A stretch of 64,000 bases of DNA, from NCBI GenBank assembly GCA_028673005.1, contig CM054116.1:130053547-130117546 (forward strand). Direction: 5' to 3'. Positions 1 through 10,580 of this stretch are shown in pieces. Position 1 is the stretch's first letter. Each line of letters starts with the position of its first letter. The position numbers and the translations under genes were made by a program. A model generated the notes under the pieces. It ran no database searches and was not told the origin of the DNA. It worked only from the letters and a program-made list of their open reading frames with translations. Source of the stretch: Tanypteryx hageni. Its lineage: Eukaryota; Arthropoda; Insecta; Odonata; Petaluridae.

Positions 1-54
1 ATTTGCGAAAACTTTCTGCTCGTGTAATTTAAGGCAGTTGAATTTAACTTTCGG

Positions 55-869
55 TCAGTGGACATGGTAAAATTAAGTACAGATCAAAAATACATATTAA
101 AAATTTGTCACGCAGTTTCCCCTGTTTTTATTTCCCCAATCCTAGCCAACCAGGATTTTGGAAACCTGGCACACTCTCGCTGGATAAAAACTACAAACAG
201 AATTCTCCGACTTTATGTGACAACGCCTATTCCATCTCTACAGCTACAGAAACTAATTACATTCATAATGCGTGTCCACGCTCTCTTGTATTTTACAATT
301 ACATTCCACCCAAAATGCAAAGACGCCCCCAAACACCTCTGGCGTACTACATTTTCTTTAAGATATCTGGAAAATTATCTCCAGGAAGTTGTGCACAAGT
401 CATTCAAGAAAACGCATATTTTGCACACCCTTAGCTATTTCTTTTTGCGAAGCTGTGTGATGAAATGGAGCATGTGCGACAGCTCCCTACCAGACGCATT
501 GTCTAGACCAGGAAATCTGCAGAGCATGGTATCATTAGAAGATTTCGCCTACCAAAACTTTGTTTTGACAGTGAAGATTGCATCAGTCTCATCAATTGGC
601 AAGAACGCAGCGCAAAAGAACCTCCACTTACTTTTAACATGACAACTGTGACCTATCGCACGCGATGATAAATGCCTATATCTACCTCTTTCCAGCTTAC
701 CTCGTCACTTTCAGACAGTAGAGAGGATAGTAAAGATAATCACAGAAGCATCCACTAACGTGTGTGAACCAGTAATTCGGGGCGGTTTTATCAGAAACTT
801 ACTGTTTGACAGGAAATTAATGCCAAGTTTTGAGCATAAATCTAAGTTCAAAGTACAATAAACTACAGA
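55..869 (+). pseudogene. Broken transposon-borne protein of an unnamed arthropod family
   Basis: The translation, pieced over all three frames, follows a protein pattern I know from repetitive arthropod loci but cannot name. Visible blocks in order are LSTDQKYILKICHAVS (about 70-120), HSRWIKTTNRILRLYV (about 172-220), FIMRVHALLYFTI (about 262-300), KCKDAPKHLW with LRYLE (about 316-375), QVIQENAYFAHP in another frame (about 398-434), DCISLINWQERSAKEPPLTF (about 573-638) and PRHFQTVERIVKIITEAS (about 702-755), closing with GGFIRNLLFDRKLMPSFEHK up to a stop near 869. At least three frame changes separate the blocks, so no functional product is expected. Function is unknown; the dispersed pattern suggests a mobile-element protein. 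Antisense open frames here are shadows. The start of the gene may lie before this window. Confidence 0.6.
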
Positions 870-1731
870 TGAAATTAGCACGTTCCCAATTTGTCGGGTG
901 GACACGGGCGAGACTCGATGCGCAGTCACCTCCTCGTGGTGAGTTTTGGGTAGTATCGAACTAGCAAAGAGCTGCGCGTTAGCACAATATTTCCAGTGCT
1001 CTACAACCGTGATAAAATTAATGGATATTGGCGTCCTCGGCATCCCCGACCCGTCCATTCATGTCACTGTTATGTGACCTTTTTGGACCCAGTGGAGACC
1101 AGAAAAACCGATTTGACTCATTTCAGCATCATAAGTCCGAAAAGAGAAAATATGCGCAGTTCCAAAAATTGATTATTTTTTTACTGATATACCGAAAATT
1201 TAGGCCGTTGCCGAACCTGAAGATGTTGTCACATTTGGCTGTAATTTTAACCACGTATTATGTGCATCAAAACAATTTTGAGGGGGCATTTCACATTTCG
1301 AAAAAATAACTTTTTTCGACCCAACCTAGTCAATATGCAATCAATATGGCGGTGAGGTCGATTGTTTCGGTGATATCGTAAAATAATCGACTTGACATTT
1401 TACAGTGATGGATAGTTCGAAGGCAGAGCTGCGCGAGGGAGAAAGTCGTTTTAAGAAGTGAATAAGAAAGAGGGCAAAAATATATATTTTTTTAAAGGCA
1501 GCCACATTATTATAAATGAATATTCTTTTAAGTAGGAGTGTGACAAATTTTATGCTACGGGAAAGATAGCAATGCATAAAATAATATCTAATATACACAT
1601 GTCAGTGTTTTATTATAATAGTTGGTAATTTCATAATTTGATATTAACAAAATTATGACGGAAAAATGAATGAAAAGGAAAATCTACATACATATATAGT
1701 AGACTGTCATAAATATATCCTACAGAAATAA

Positions 1732-1735
<4 letters not shown>
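870..1735. other. AT-rich DNA with no recognised gene
   Basis: Short open frames occur on both strands but none resembles a known protein or shows coding-like composition. The segment contains one ATATGGCGG motif (about 1347-1355) of the YY1/Pho type, which may be chance. Confidence 0.5.

Positions 1736-1787
<52 letters not shown>
1736..1787. repeat. (TA)n microsatellite
   Basis: An uninterrupted run of about 26 TA units. It sits in AT-rich DNA without any gene nearby. Such tracts are length-variable and can extrude cruciforms. Confidence 0.97.
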
Positions 1788-1790
<3 letters not shown>

Positions 1791-2694
1791 GCGAAATGTA
1801 GTTATCGAAGTAATTAGAAGAGGAGGAGAGAGTTGATAAAAACATGAGAATGACTAAAGATCTAACTAAATCTCCAGCATCTTTAGCATTGCATGTGTAT
1901 TTCTTTCGAAGCTCAATTAAAATTTGTCACCTTGAAAATTCTATTCGAATAACTGAGTTATTGTCATGTACTATTTCCTTTCAAAAGAAATGACGTTAGA
2001 ATTATTTTTTCAGAAAATTTATTAAAACCAAAATTAGCTTTATCCAGAATATTTTAATTTTCATAGTTTCAGGAACTCCTCACTTGATAGAAACTAATCA
2101 AGTAATTTTATATAATATACCGCAGATACCGTGGGTTGTAATTAATAATTTGTTGCTTCAAATGAGTTTAGGAACTATGTCAGGTTCTACTATAAATAAA
2201 CTTAGTTTTGCTCGTTTATTTTTGGATTCAATAAATATGATTTTGTAAACAATTTAAATGTAGATACAGGATTTGAAAAACTTCTCTCGAAAAATAGTTC
2301 TTACAATCTACGCGATTTTTATTAGCCGGTGAGTTCTACGAGCCAGAAAATAAGTTACTTCATATTCGGTTAATTTCCTTAAGGACTACAAAATTAAATT
2401 AAAACGCCAATTTTAGTGCTTTATGAACATTTTTAGAACGTGGAAAATATTTTTTTCCCCTGAAAATTTACACATACTAGCTGAATGTGCTCACAAACAC
2501 ATACACACACATATACGTAAATACATACACATGTTGATAACCTGAAGGCTTAAGAAAGTATCTCGAACTTACTGCTGGTACAACTACAGTGGCGATTAAA
2601 ATTTCCTTATATATTTTTAATTACACCCGTCAATTGTTATCCTATTAGTGTCCTCCTCCCTTATTTAAGAACATCTTTTTACTTTCTCCATATA
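1788..2694. other. AT-rich DNA with no recognised feature
   Basis: No open frame of note and no recognisable element ends. Only scattered short A/T homopolymers and CA/TA-rich words (about 2490-2535) are visible. Confidence 0.5.
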
Positions 2695-2850
2695 CGTAGT
2701 ATAGGGAAAAGTATTGTATTCTTAAAAAAATCGACTTCGAGATTTCAACGGAAATGCACGTTTTGAGGTCCCCTGAATACGTTTTGACCATTTTCTCGAT
2801 GATGTCTGTGTGTGCAAGATAGCTTTTTGTGGGTGCTCTGACTCAAAAAC
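2695..2850 (+). repeat. Dispersed repeat, copy A
   Basis: This segment aligns by eye over its full length with 18935-19090 in the same orientation. Shared words include GTATT followed by CTTRAAAAAATCGA, ACGTTTT, TCYCCTGA, TCTGTGTG and CTCTRACTCAAAA. Identity looks to be roughly 70 percent. The pattern recalls the untranslated parts of insect transposons, but no coding part is attached. Confidence 0.65.
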
Positions 2851-3009
2851 TATTGATGAGGTCAACGCGAAATTTTATATTTAACATTTTTGTAAAAGTC
2901 AGAAGAACTGATTAGTTTTTGGTAAAAATCGGTCAACCGGAAGTGGGTGTTTACTCGACACATCCGTTATTTTAATATTTGATAAATGTAAAAATATATC
3001 GGAATAAAA

Positions 3010-3036
3010 GTTGTAGAAAATTTAATTTTCTACAAC
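3010..3036. repeat. Perfect 13-bp inverted repeat (near-perfect palindrome)
   Basis: The arms GTTGTAGAAAATT (3010-3022) and AATTTTCTACAAC (3024-3036) are exactly complementary around a single central T. It lies about 160 bp downstream of dispersed repeat copy A and probably belongs to the same unit. It could form a cruciform. Confidence 0.85.
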
Positions 3037-3039
3037 CTT

Positions 3040-4253
3040 TGTTTGAAATTTTTTTCCATATAATGCATTGTTTAAGAGATATCTTATAATTTTAGCTGCC
3101 ACCTCCACGCCATCTACCGACAACTATTGTTAACAATTGACGCTTAGTTACGTCTTAGTAATGCTCCTTTTTCCTTTCTTAATTGTTGGAGCTTTGTGGC
3201 TATATCCAATATAAGAAGGCTATGGTTTGAGTTTATTTCTGCTCTTTGTAAAGTCTAAAATTTTCTCACAGTTTCTTAAAATATTTATTGTTATGTAAAT
3301 TATTTGGGATTTTTAGAAATACTACAGATATGGAGAAATCATGTGGTGGCCACATCAAAGTTTTTGCTACTGACTTTAGCTTACACTTTTCAAATTCAAG
3401 GATTTAATTTAAGATTGTCCTAAATGCACCTAGTCTAATATTCGAAATTAAACTGATATTACAGTTTATGCTCTTGTAATTTGAATCTCGTGAAGTTGAT
3501 AACGTAAATAAAATATATGGTACTTAATTGAGAAATACAGCGGTTTCAAATTCATTTTTAGGAACTGAGATGTCTGCTCATTATATTTAGGCGTTGTTTA
3601 CCTGCGAAACTATAGTTGCGTAACGCCCTTGGACACGTCTTCTCCGTCCGTCCGTCCGCATGTTTTATCTCTGAAACTACTGGGCGGATATTCAAGACAT
3701 TTCTTATTTAGCGCTTTAAGGCGCAGAAAATAAAAAAATGCTATAAACGATTTACATAGCCTAATCAGGAGTGCCACTTTACTGGTGACGAAAAATGAAC
3801 TTTAAGTCACATCTCGTAAAATATTGTTTTTATCAAAAAAGTCTTCACACGAAATTTGGAGAACTAGTAAAAAATATAAGTATATTGATTTATACATTTT
3901 TACTGAAGGAGTAGCCGTTTTCAAGAAAATGAAAGGAGAAAGCCGTAATCTACTGTGAACTTTAAAATATTTCCACGTATTAATTAATTGTTGTCAACGA
4001 AAACAATCTTTGTAGCAACTGAAGTAAATAGGATCTACTATAAGTACATTTAATTTTATTTCGTGCGCCTACAGCAGATAGTAAATGAAAGGAGATGGAT
4101 TATCCACGAATAAATGAAGTTAAATTTTAAATAAAAATAAAACTCTATTTTCCTTACATATACACATAGCTTTTACAGGTGAAAAGAAATGAATAATTTA
4201 TGAAGAAGGAATGGCCGTGAACGTAAAGATTACTATTGTTCATTTCAAATGAG
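3040..4253. other. AT-rich DNA, probably repeat-derived
   Basis: No coding sequence is recognised. A GTCC/CCGT-rich patch at about 3645-3660 followed by TATCTCTGAAACTACTGGG (about 3667-3685) resembles phrases common in insect repetitive DNA, so part of this stretch may be an old element. Confidence 0.35.
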
Positions 4254-5575
4254 ATCATCATCATAGGTAGTCTGTCCATAGAAAGGTCCGTGATTATTCA
4301 TAGTTAAACCTGGTTCTCCGTATATTCCTATTTTCCGCTGTCCTCTTCATATCTTGAAAACTCTCTTTCCCTTTCAAATCGTCTATCAGCTGAAACCTTT
4401 TCCTACCTCTTTCCCTTTTCCCATCTAGTTTTACTTCTAACACGTCTTTAATCATACTCTCTCTTCTCAGGTAATGTCCAGCCCAGTTAGCCTTCCTCTT
4501 TCTATTAGTCTGTATAATCATTCGCTTCTCTCCTACTCTTCGTAGCACTTCATCGTTTTTCATCCTATATGTCCATTTTATCTTCAGCATTCTCCTCCAA
4601 ATCCACATTTCAAAGTTTTCCAAGTATTTGGTGATTTTTTTCTTAATATCTATGTTTCTGCCCCGGACAAACCTATACTCCATACATAGCATTTTATGAA
4701 CTTCTTGCGGATATCTTTTCTTATATTCCCCTTAAGTAGGTGTTTCTTTATTCTGAAAGGCGCTTTTGCTTTTCCTATTCTAGTCCTGATCTCATCCGTA
4801 CATTTTTCTTCTCTTGTTATGATGCTTCCAATGTATTTATAATCTGAAACTAGTTTTAAAGATTTTCCTTCAATACTTATGTTCAGATTCTCTTCTTTGC
4901 CCGATATTTGAATTAAGTTGAATTTTTCTGTATTTATTTCCATACCGTATTTTCTACCTGTTATTACTAGTCTATTTATCATTTTCTGGAGTTTCTCTTC
5001 CTTTCTTGCTAAAAGTACTTGATCATCCGCGTATTTTACTGTCCTTATAATCCTTCCTCCAATTTTAAAATCTCCCGTGCCTTCTAACGCTCCTTGCATT
5101 AGACTTTCTCCATATATATTGAATAGGATCGGAGATAGGCGTTAGGTCTTACTCCTCTACCGATATTTACTCCAACCTGACTTTTACAACTTCATTCACA
5201 TATAGATTCCTGATCAGTCTCCTGTCTTTCCAGTCTACAACTATATCCATTAATATCTTCATCAACATTACCCAATTTACTCTATCAAATGCCTTCTGCC
5301 AATCTACGAAACATACGCAGATATCTTGACTGTACTCTATTTCCCTTTCTGATATTATTCTAACTACCCCAATCGCATCTCTAGTTCCTCCTCCTTTTCT
5401 GAATCCGAATTGATATTCCCCTAGCATTTCTTCTGCCTTTTTCTCCAGCCTTTTATTAAGAATCCTCGTGATGATCTTCGATGCGTGTGACAGAAGGCTT
5501 ATCGTTCTCTAGTCTTTTCACTGCAATGCGTTGGCTTTTTCTTTAGAGGGATCGTTGTTACTTCTAGGAAATGAG
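4254..5575 (-). mobile_element. 5'-truncated non-LTR retrotransposon
   Basis: The minus strand carries the reverse transcriptase and C-terminal parts of a LINE; the endonuclease part is absent, as expected of 5'-truncated copies. The 3' end (low coordinates) finishes in a short GATGATGATGATC tail at about 4254-4266, the kind of short tandem tail seen in RTE-like elements. The exact clade is uncertain. No target-site duplication was identified. Confidence 0.8.
4294..5572 (-). pseudogene. Reverse transcriptase of a LINE, frameshifted
   Basis: Reading from high to low coordinates: TIPLKKKPTHC then, after a frame change, RTISLLSHASKIITRILNKR (about 5455-5514), which continues in frame into the fingers motif GEYQFGFRKGGGTRDAI and the first catalytic block CFVDWQKAFDRVNW (5260-5310). 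After another frameshift near 5130-5145 comes LSPILFNIYGESLMQGALEG and the intact catalytic KYADDQVLLARKEEK (about 4995-5040). The C-terminal part (4294-4692) has FEMWIWRRMLKIKWTYR and NWAGHYLRRE, typical of the C-terminal region of RTE-type and related elements. Both catalytic aspartate motifs survive, but at least three frame breaks make it a relic. It copied element RNA into DNA at the target site. Confidence 0.85.
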
Positions 5576-6239
5576 ATATGTTTTGATTATTATTCGATTG
5601 TTTTATTAATTATTACTGATTATGAAATTAATTCGTAAATAACAAATTCAATATTTCCTTGACATTGCCTCAGATATATTGCTTTTACGATTTAGACTAA
5701 ACCTGTTTATTTTTTTGACAAGATAACATAAATTGCAAAAAACGCCTTTGGAAACCCTGGGTACTCCGATATTGGGTACACCTTTCCATTCTTGTTACTA
5801 TTCATGAGCTCTTTCTAATAGACCTGTACTGCTGTTGATGCGCCAAAATTTAATAAATAATTAACGTTACGCGAAGAATAAACGACAAATTAATTAGGAC
5901 CAGACGATCTCCTATAAAATTATTTATCTGTAGAGCAAATATTCAATAAAGAGTTTCATCGTATTTAATTATTTACACACCCCACAGAATCCACCGCCGA
6001 CGAGTATAAAATCCACCTTTGTTTGGGACGGAATTTCAAATCCCACAAGTCAAAATATTTCCATTTCAGTTTCCCACTCGTACATAAATGAAAGAAGTCG
6101 AATTATATCGGAATGCTTCGCAATCACAAACAATAAACACGAAATCCTCCGAGAACTCGAATCGCCGCGCTAAGTGGCTGAAAATTTTTAATGTAATTTT
6201 TTCGCATTTGCTCACTTCTTTTGAAAACTATTTGTAATT
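5576..6239. other. AT-rich DNA with no recognised feature
   Basis: No open frame of interest and no recognisable repeat boundary is seen between the truncated LINE and the following polypyrimidine block. Confidence 0.5.
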
Positions 6240-6244
6240 TAAAG

Positions 6245-6830
6245 AAACGATCCCCCCCCCCTCCAGCCCCTCGCCACCTCCGCCTTCCCATTGCTTTTCA
6301 AACATTCCCCGTGGCCTTTCCCCTGCCCCTCCCACGCCCCTCAACTCCCCTTCAACCCCCCCCCCCCATTCGCTCCCAATCCCCTTATCCGTGTCCTTTC
6401 TCTCATAATCTGTGCTATGCCGCCTCTTCTTCTCACACTCCCGCCTCTCCACCCCCATCGAATGCCATCCGCCCGCCCATCGCCTTCCGAAACTTTCCTC
6501 CGCCCCTCATTCCGCTCCCTCTCCCCTCGTTATTCCCTCCATCCTTCCCTGCTGAAGCGCGTTTTGATTAAAACGAGACGGATGTCGGGGAACGGGAGGC
6601 GATGTTCATTTTTCTGGAAAAGAGGAGCGAAACGACTCTCGAGTGGGGATTACACGCAGTCCTCCTCCTTCCCCTTCTCCCCCTTCTCTCTCCCCTCCTC
6701 TCCCCCTTCTCTCTCCCCTCCTCTCCACCTTCTCCTCCCCTCTCTCTCTATCTCCTCCCTCTTTTCCTCTCCCTTCCTTCATATCTTCTCCACCCCATTT
6801 CCTCCAATCCATCTCCCTCCTTTTTTACCG
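6245..6830. repeat. Polypyrimidine (C/T-rich) low-complexity block
   Basis: The plus strand is strongly C/T biased, with C runs at about 6251-6260 and 6357-6367 and CTCTCCC/CTTCTCC reiterations at 6660-6800. Open frames on both strands here give Pro/Ser/Leu-rich or Gly/Glu/Arg-rich products that simply mirror the repeat and should not be annotated as genes. Confidence 0.85.
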
Positions 6831-7818
6831 ACCGTGTGTGTGTCGGCACCGTGCCTCCGACCTCTTCTCCGCCACCGAGGTAATTACCCGCGATAGCTTT
6901 TTTTAGTGTTCTCCTCCCCTTCTCTCCATCCCTTTTCCTCGTGTCTCAACTCAAAAGTCTAATGAAATCGGATTGTTTTTGTTCTCGGACATTTAATTTC
7001 GGTGATTATCCGATAAGCGCCGTCTGTAACTATGACAGAGTGAATTTTTTGAAGCGTCGTCGGGAGCATTTCGAAGGCGTGTGACGCGATTTATCTCCCT
7101 GACACCGTTCTTCTTTGCCCTCTGCCGAATTTCACCGAAAGGCATCCATTTTGTTTGAGCATTGTAATGCGTTGCGAAAGAATCGCCTAAATCTCGATGA
7201 TCCGAGCCTTAAACATGTATTCTTCTTTCTGCTTTCCGAGAAACGAAGCATTCCCTTGCGGATTCAAGTGAGATGAATGTTCTTTCTATCCAATCATACA
7301 TGCATCTATTCGCGGCGACTGATTATCTTCTTTATTCTTGGTTAACACAACCATTTTTACTATTATTTCTCAAATGAGAACCGTATTTGGCTCAAATATT
7401 GCACCCTTCTCCACCCCAAGACTGTTATCTTATTCTCGCACGCAGGGATACCGAGCGTCCGATGAAATGTGCAGAATATTCGCAATAATTCTCTTTCTCT
7501 CTTATATATGGCATATCATTTAAAAAAGTCCGCGGACTGAGGAAGTCATTCCGTAACGGGATGTTCCCAAGTATATTTTCCGTAACAAACATCATTACTG
7601 ATTAAAAGAATTGGCCTAAAGACGTTGGATAAGTATCTACTAAGATAAATTGCGACATGGTCGGGCATAAATGAAAACACATTTTCCTGTAACTCGATGC
7701 GTATTTCCGTTAAACTCCTCGTTCAAACTATAATTTGGAATTTAATATGATGTGTGACCTAAATGTACCTGAATTGGTAATACATAGAATCACAGCTATA
7801 AAATGAAAATAACTTAAT
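6831..7818. other. Moderate-GC DNA with no recognised gene
   Basis: No exon or element can be supported. The composition is closer to unique host DNA than to the AT-rich repeats on either side. Confidence 0.4.
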
Positions 7819-8470
7819 TTAGTGAACTTCGAAATAGTCTCTTTGCCGATTCATACACTTCTCCCAAATATGCTGCCACGCCTGGAAAATGTTTGTATTG
7901 TTCCTCAGTGTCGCCGTGAATTTGTTTTATTTGTTCCACTGACACAAAGTGTCGTCCTTTCGAAGAGAGTTCTGGAACTTGGCGAACAGAAAGAAGTCAC
8001 ATGGGGCGAAGTCGGACGAATACAGCGAATTCTCCAGATGAGTACTTTTAAATTTTGCCAAAATCCCTTATTCAGAGAGCATTTTGCGATAGTGCATTTT
8101 CATGGAGAAGAATCGAGCGATCCTGTCAAAGATTTGTCTTATTCATACGAGTTGCGGTTCTAAAAAGTCAAAGGACCTCCAGGTAAAATTCCCGGTGAGT
8201 AGTTTTACTCTCAGAAAATAGTTTTCAGTAGCCGATACCTTCGATATTGAAAAAAAATTATCAATCTTCACTTTATATTCGACTTTAAGATGCGTGTTTG
8301 GTTTATTCTTGGCGATTCAGAAGTATTTCACTAAACATTTTGACATTTTCTCTCCATCTCTATTAATGACCCGTTTCAGGAGACATTCGTCCTCTTTAAT
8401 TATTTTGTTAGGATCACGACAAAAGTCTTTCCGTCACAATTTTGTTCACCAATCAACACTCATGGAACCA
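7819..8470 (-). pseudogene. Mariner transposase relic
   Basis: The minus strand spells a damaged mariner (DD34D) transposase, a cut-and-paste enzyme. Going toward the C-terminus: ECLLKRVINRDGEK (about 8355-8395), matching the region of the first catalytic Asp; FYLEVL then a stop then LFRTATRMNKTN (about 8130-8190), matching the YYLEVLRRLR block; ILLHENA (about 8094-8115), where the usual HDNA has become HENA, so the second Asp is now Glu; YSSDFAPCDFFLFAKF (about 7978-8022), the third-Asp block; and a C-terminal FQAW-WEKCMNRQRDYFEVH ending at a stop at 7819-7821. Several stops and frameshifts are present. The N-terminal helix-turn-helix part and the terminal inverted repeats were not found, so the copy is partial or very old. 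Confidence 0.85.
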
Positions 8471-9411
8471 TTTTTACAATGACGGCAAAAAAATTACAAA
8501 GCAAAACTAGTACCGGACAAATCAGACGTAAAGCACGGTTTTGAGGTCATACAACGTCGACAATCAAGAGTGAGATACCAATTTTTCAATGCTGTCATCT
8601 CCTCACTGTTGCAACAAATTCCACATAAAATCAATCAGGAAAATTTTGGATAATACCATGGATTTATAGTTTTCAATTACTTCATTCACATACGCACTAA
8701 TATTGCTAAAACCGGATAAAACCTAATGTCAAATTTTGAATTTCCAAATCAGATATATATGTTTTAAAATTTAAATAACCTTAATCCACGCCAAAGTCTA
8801 GCCAAGGAAGTTAAGAGGTCTTTATGTTGTAAGAACTTGATAGGTATCTATCATATCATGGATTAAAGAAAGGAAATTTAGCACCGAATCTCGTATTTCG
8901 AGCAATTTGATTGACAGCAACAGTACCTTTTAGCCATCAGATTTAACTAACTTCATACATAAATATCAGAAGTTTTATACATTAAATTAATATTTCGGCA
9001 GCTACTAGTGATTCCTTCTCTCTTTTAATGTAAACGCAGATCAGACCCTCTCCTTCTCCATTTCTCCTTCTCTCCCAACTGCGTTATTATTCTTACTATC
9101 GGGGTCTACACCTTAGATAGTGCGTGGATATTTATTTATGACTGACGTTAAATTTAAAATGGGTGCCAAAAATCTTTGTTTTCGCTTTTTGTCGCTGGGC
9201 GGCGTTTGACAATCCGTTTTTTTCATTTTTATGTAAAGCACAAAGGAATTATATTATGTAACAGTCCCTTCAAAGTAAAGACTCTATTATCAATAGCATT
9301 GATGCTGATTTTACAATTAGATCTGTACTATAACTTCAGCACAGTGTTATCTAAGCGGCAATTCATAGTGGAATTTATGAATTTATTGACAATAGAAAAA
9401 GATATATTTAT
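8471..9411. other. AT-rich DNA with no recognised gene
   Basis: The first 150 bp may include the unrecognisable N-terminal part of the mariner. The remainder holds no supported feature; small open frames are not coding-like. Confidence 0.4.
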
Positions 9412-9640
9412 TTAATCAACTTTTTCAATTACAGCAATGCTTCCCGGAAGATAACATTTCTTGTGTTGTTTGTTTTGAACCGTACCAGCAGCAAAGCGAA
9501 TCCGACTTGGATAGCTGGCACCGGAAACTGAAGTACCATTCAGATAAACACCAACATGGCTAAGAGTTTGTCCATAAGCCTTGTTAATTGTAATAATTAC
9601 TGAATTAAAATAATGAACCGAATTATGCATAATAGTTATT
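9412..9640 (-). pseudogene. C-terminal fragment of a Helitron-type (PIF1-like) helicase
   Basis: The minus strand reads SVIITINKAYGQTLSHVGVYL, the conserved helicase block usually seen as TINKAQGQTL-VGVYLP near the end of Helitron Rep-helicases, and then in a shifted frame NTRNVIFREALL followed by a stop (about 9428-9470), which fits the usual NVVYKEAL ending. The intervening GQLYVALSR block is scrambled. About 75 codons remain out of a protein that is normally well over 1000 residues. No CTRR end with hairpin was identified. An endogenous PIF1 helicase gene is a less likely alternative, because host PIF1 does not end this way. Confidence 0.72.
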
Positions 9641-10580
9641 AATTAAGGCGCTACACTTTCAGGTGGGAGAAGATCAACTAAGTAATTTTTTCTACGGTAA
9701 AATCACACAGTTAAAATCTCACCTTTCTTTTTGCTCATTATGAATCAACGAATCTGTCGTTGGCAGCTTGATAAAAAATATCCATTAATATATATTATTT
9801 AAGAAATGAAATTAAAAGAACCATATTCTATTTTTACATTGAAATGATTGAATCATATCATAAAATTGCAAAAAAAAGCATTCCGTCTTTTTTCTCGTTT
9901 CTTCATTCCACGAAACCAGATTTTTTTAGATAATTTTATTGCCTCAACCTCTCTCCCCCTCTTACTCTTCCTCCCATTTTCCATTTTAAAGAATCACACC
10001 ATTTTAAAGCTTTCGACTCACTTCCATGGTATAGAATGTCTCATTCCAAAAATCTGGAAAATTTCAGTATTTTCTGCCATCAAATATGTTTTTATGCTAA
10101 TTCCACATGGATTCGGATTCTCTCTTGCATAAGAATATACTTTGTTCTTTGGACAGTGCAACTCTTTAGGTCTCAAGTTCATATCTCAATTCTAACTAAT
10201 TTAATAAAGTAATGTAGTGGTTATAAACGGCGACACAGCGTATTTATTATGGGAAAATTTTCATTTTAAAAATTAATAACTTCGTAAGTATTCCACATTT
10301 CAAGGTTTTCAGATATTTTCTGATGTCTCTACGTTTATATTTACGTGCCTGCGAAGTTTTAGATTCAAATCAATTCCAGATCAACCGATTCCAGAACGAT
10401 GTGACACACGCACGCAAGCAGAAAAACTACAAAATTAGTGTTAATAAGTGAATTCGTGAGGTTTGATGGTGATTGTCTATGTCCACACATATGAAAATGT
10501 ACTATCTCTAAGGGTTTTTCGAAATTTCCCGCAGTGTAAATACAGACTCTCTGCCGGTATATATAATAATTTTCTCTTTT
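9641..10580. other. AT-rich DNA with no recognised feature
   Basis: Nothing recognisable. Part of the upstream Helitron sequence may lie at about 9640-9740 in eroded form. Confidence 0.4.

Noticed and set aside
711..1058. 115-codon open frame on the minus strand
   Set aside because: It is antisense to the FQTVERIVKIITEAS and LLFDRKLMPSF blocks of the plus-strand family, which are the real homology.
6221..6906. Overlapping open frames on both strands (up to 201 codons)
   Set aside because: Products are Pro/Ser/Leu or Glu/Gly/Arg low-complexity readings of a polypyrimidine tract.
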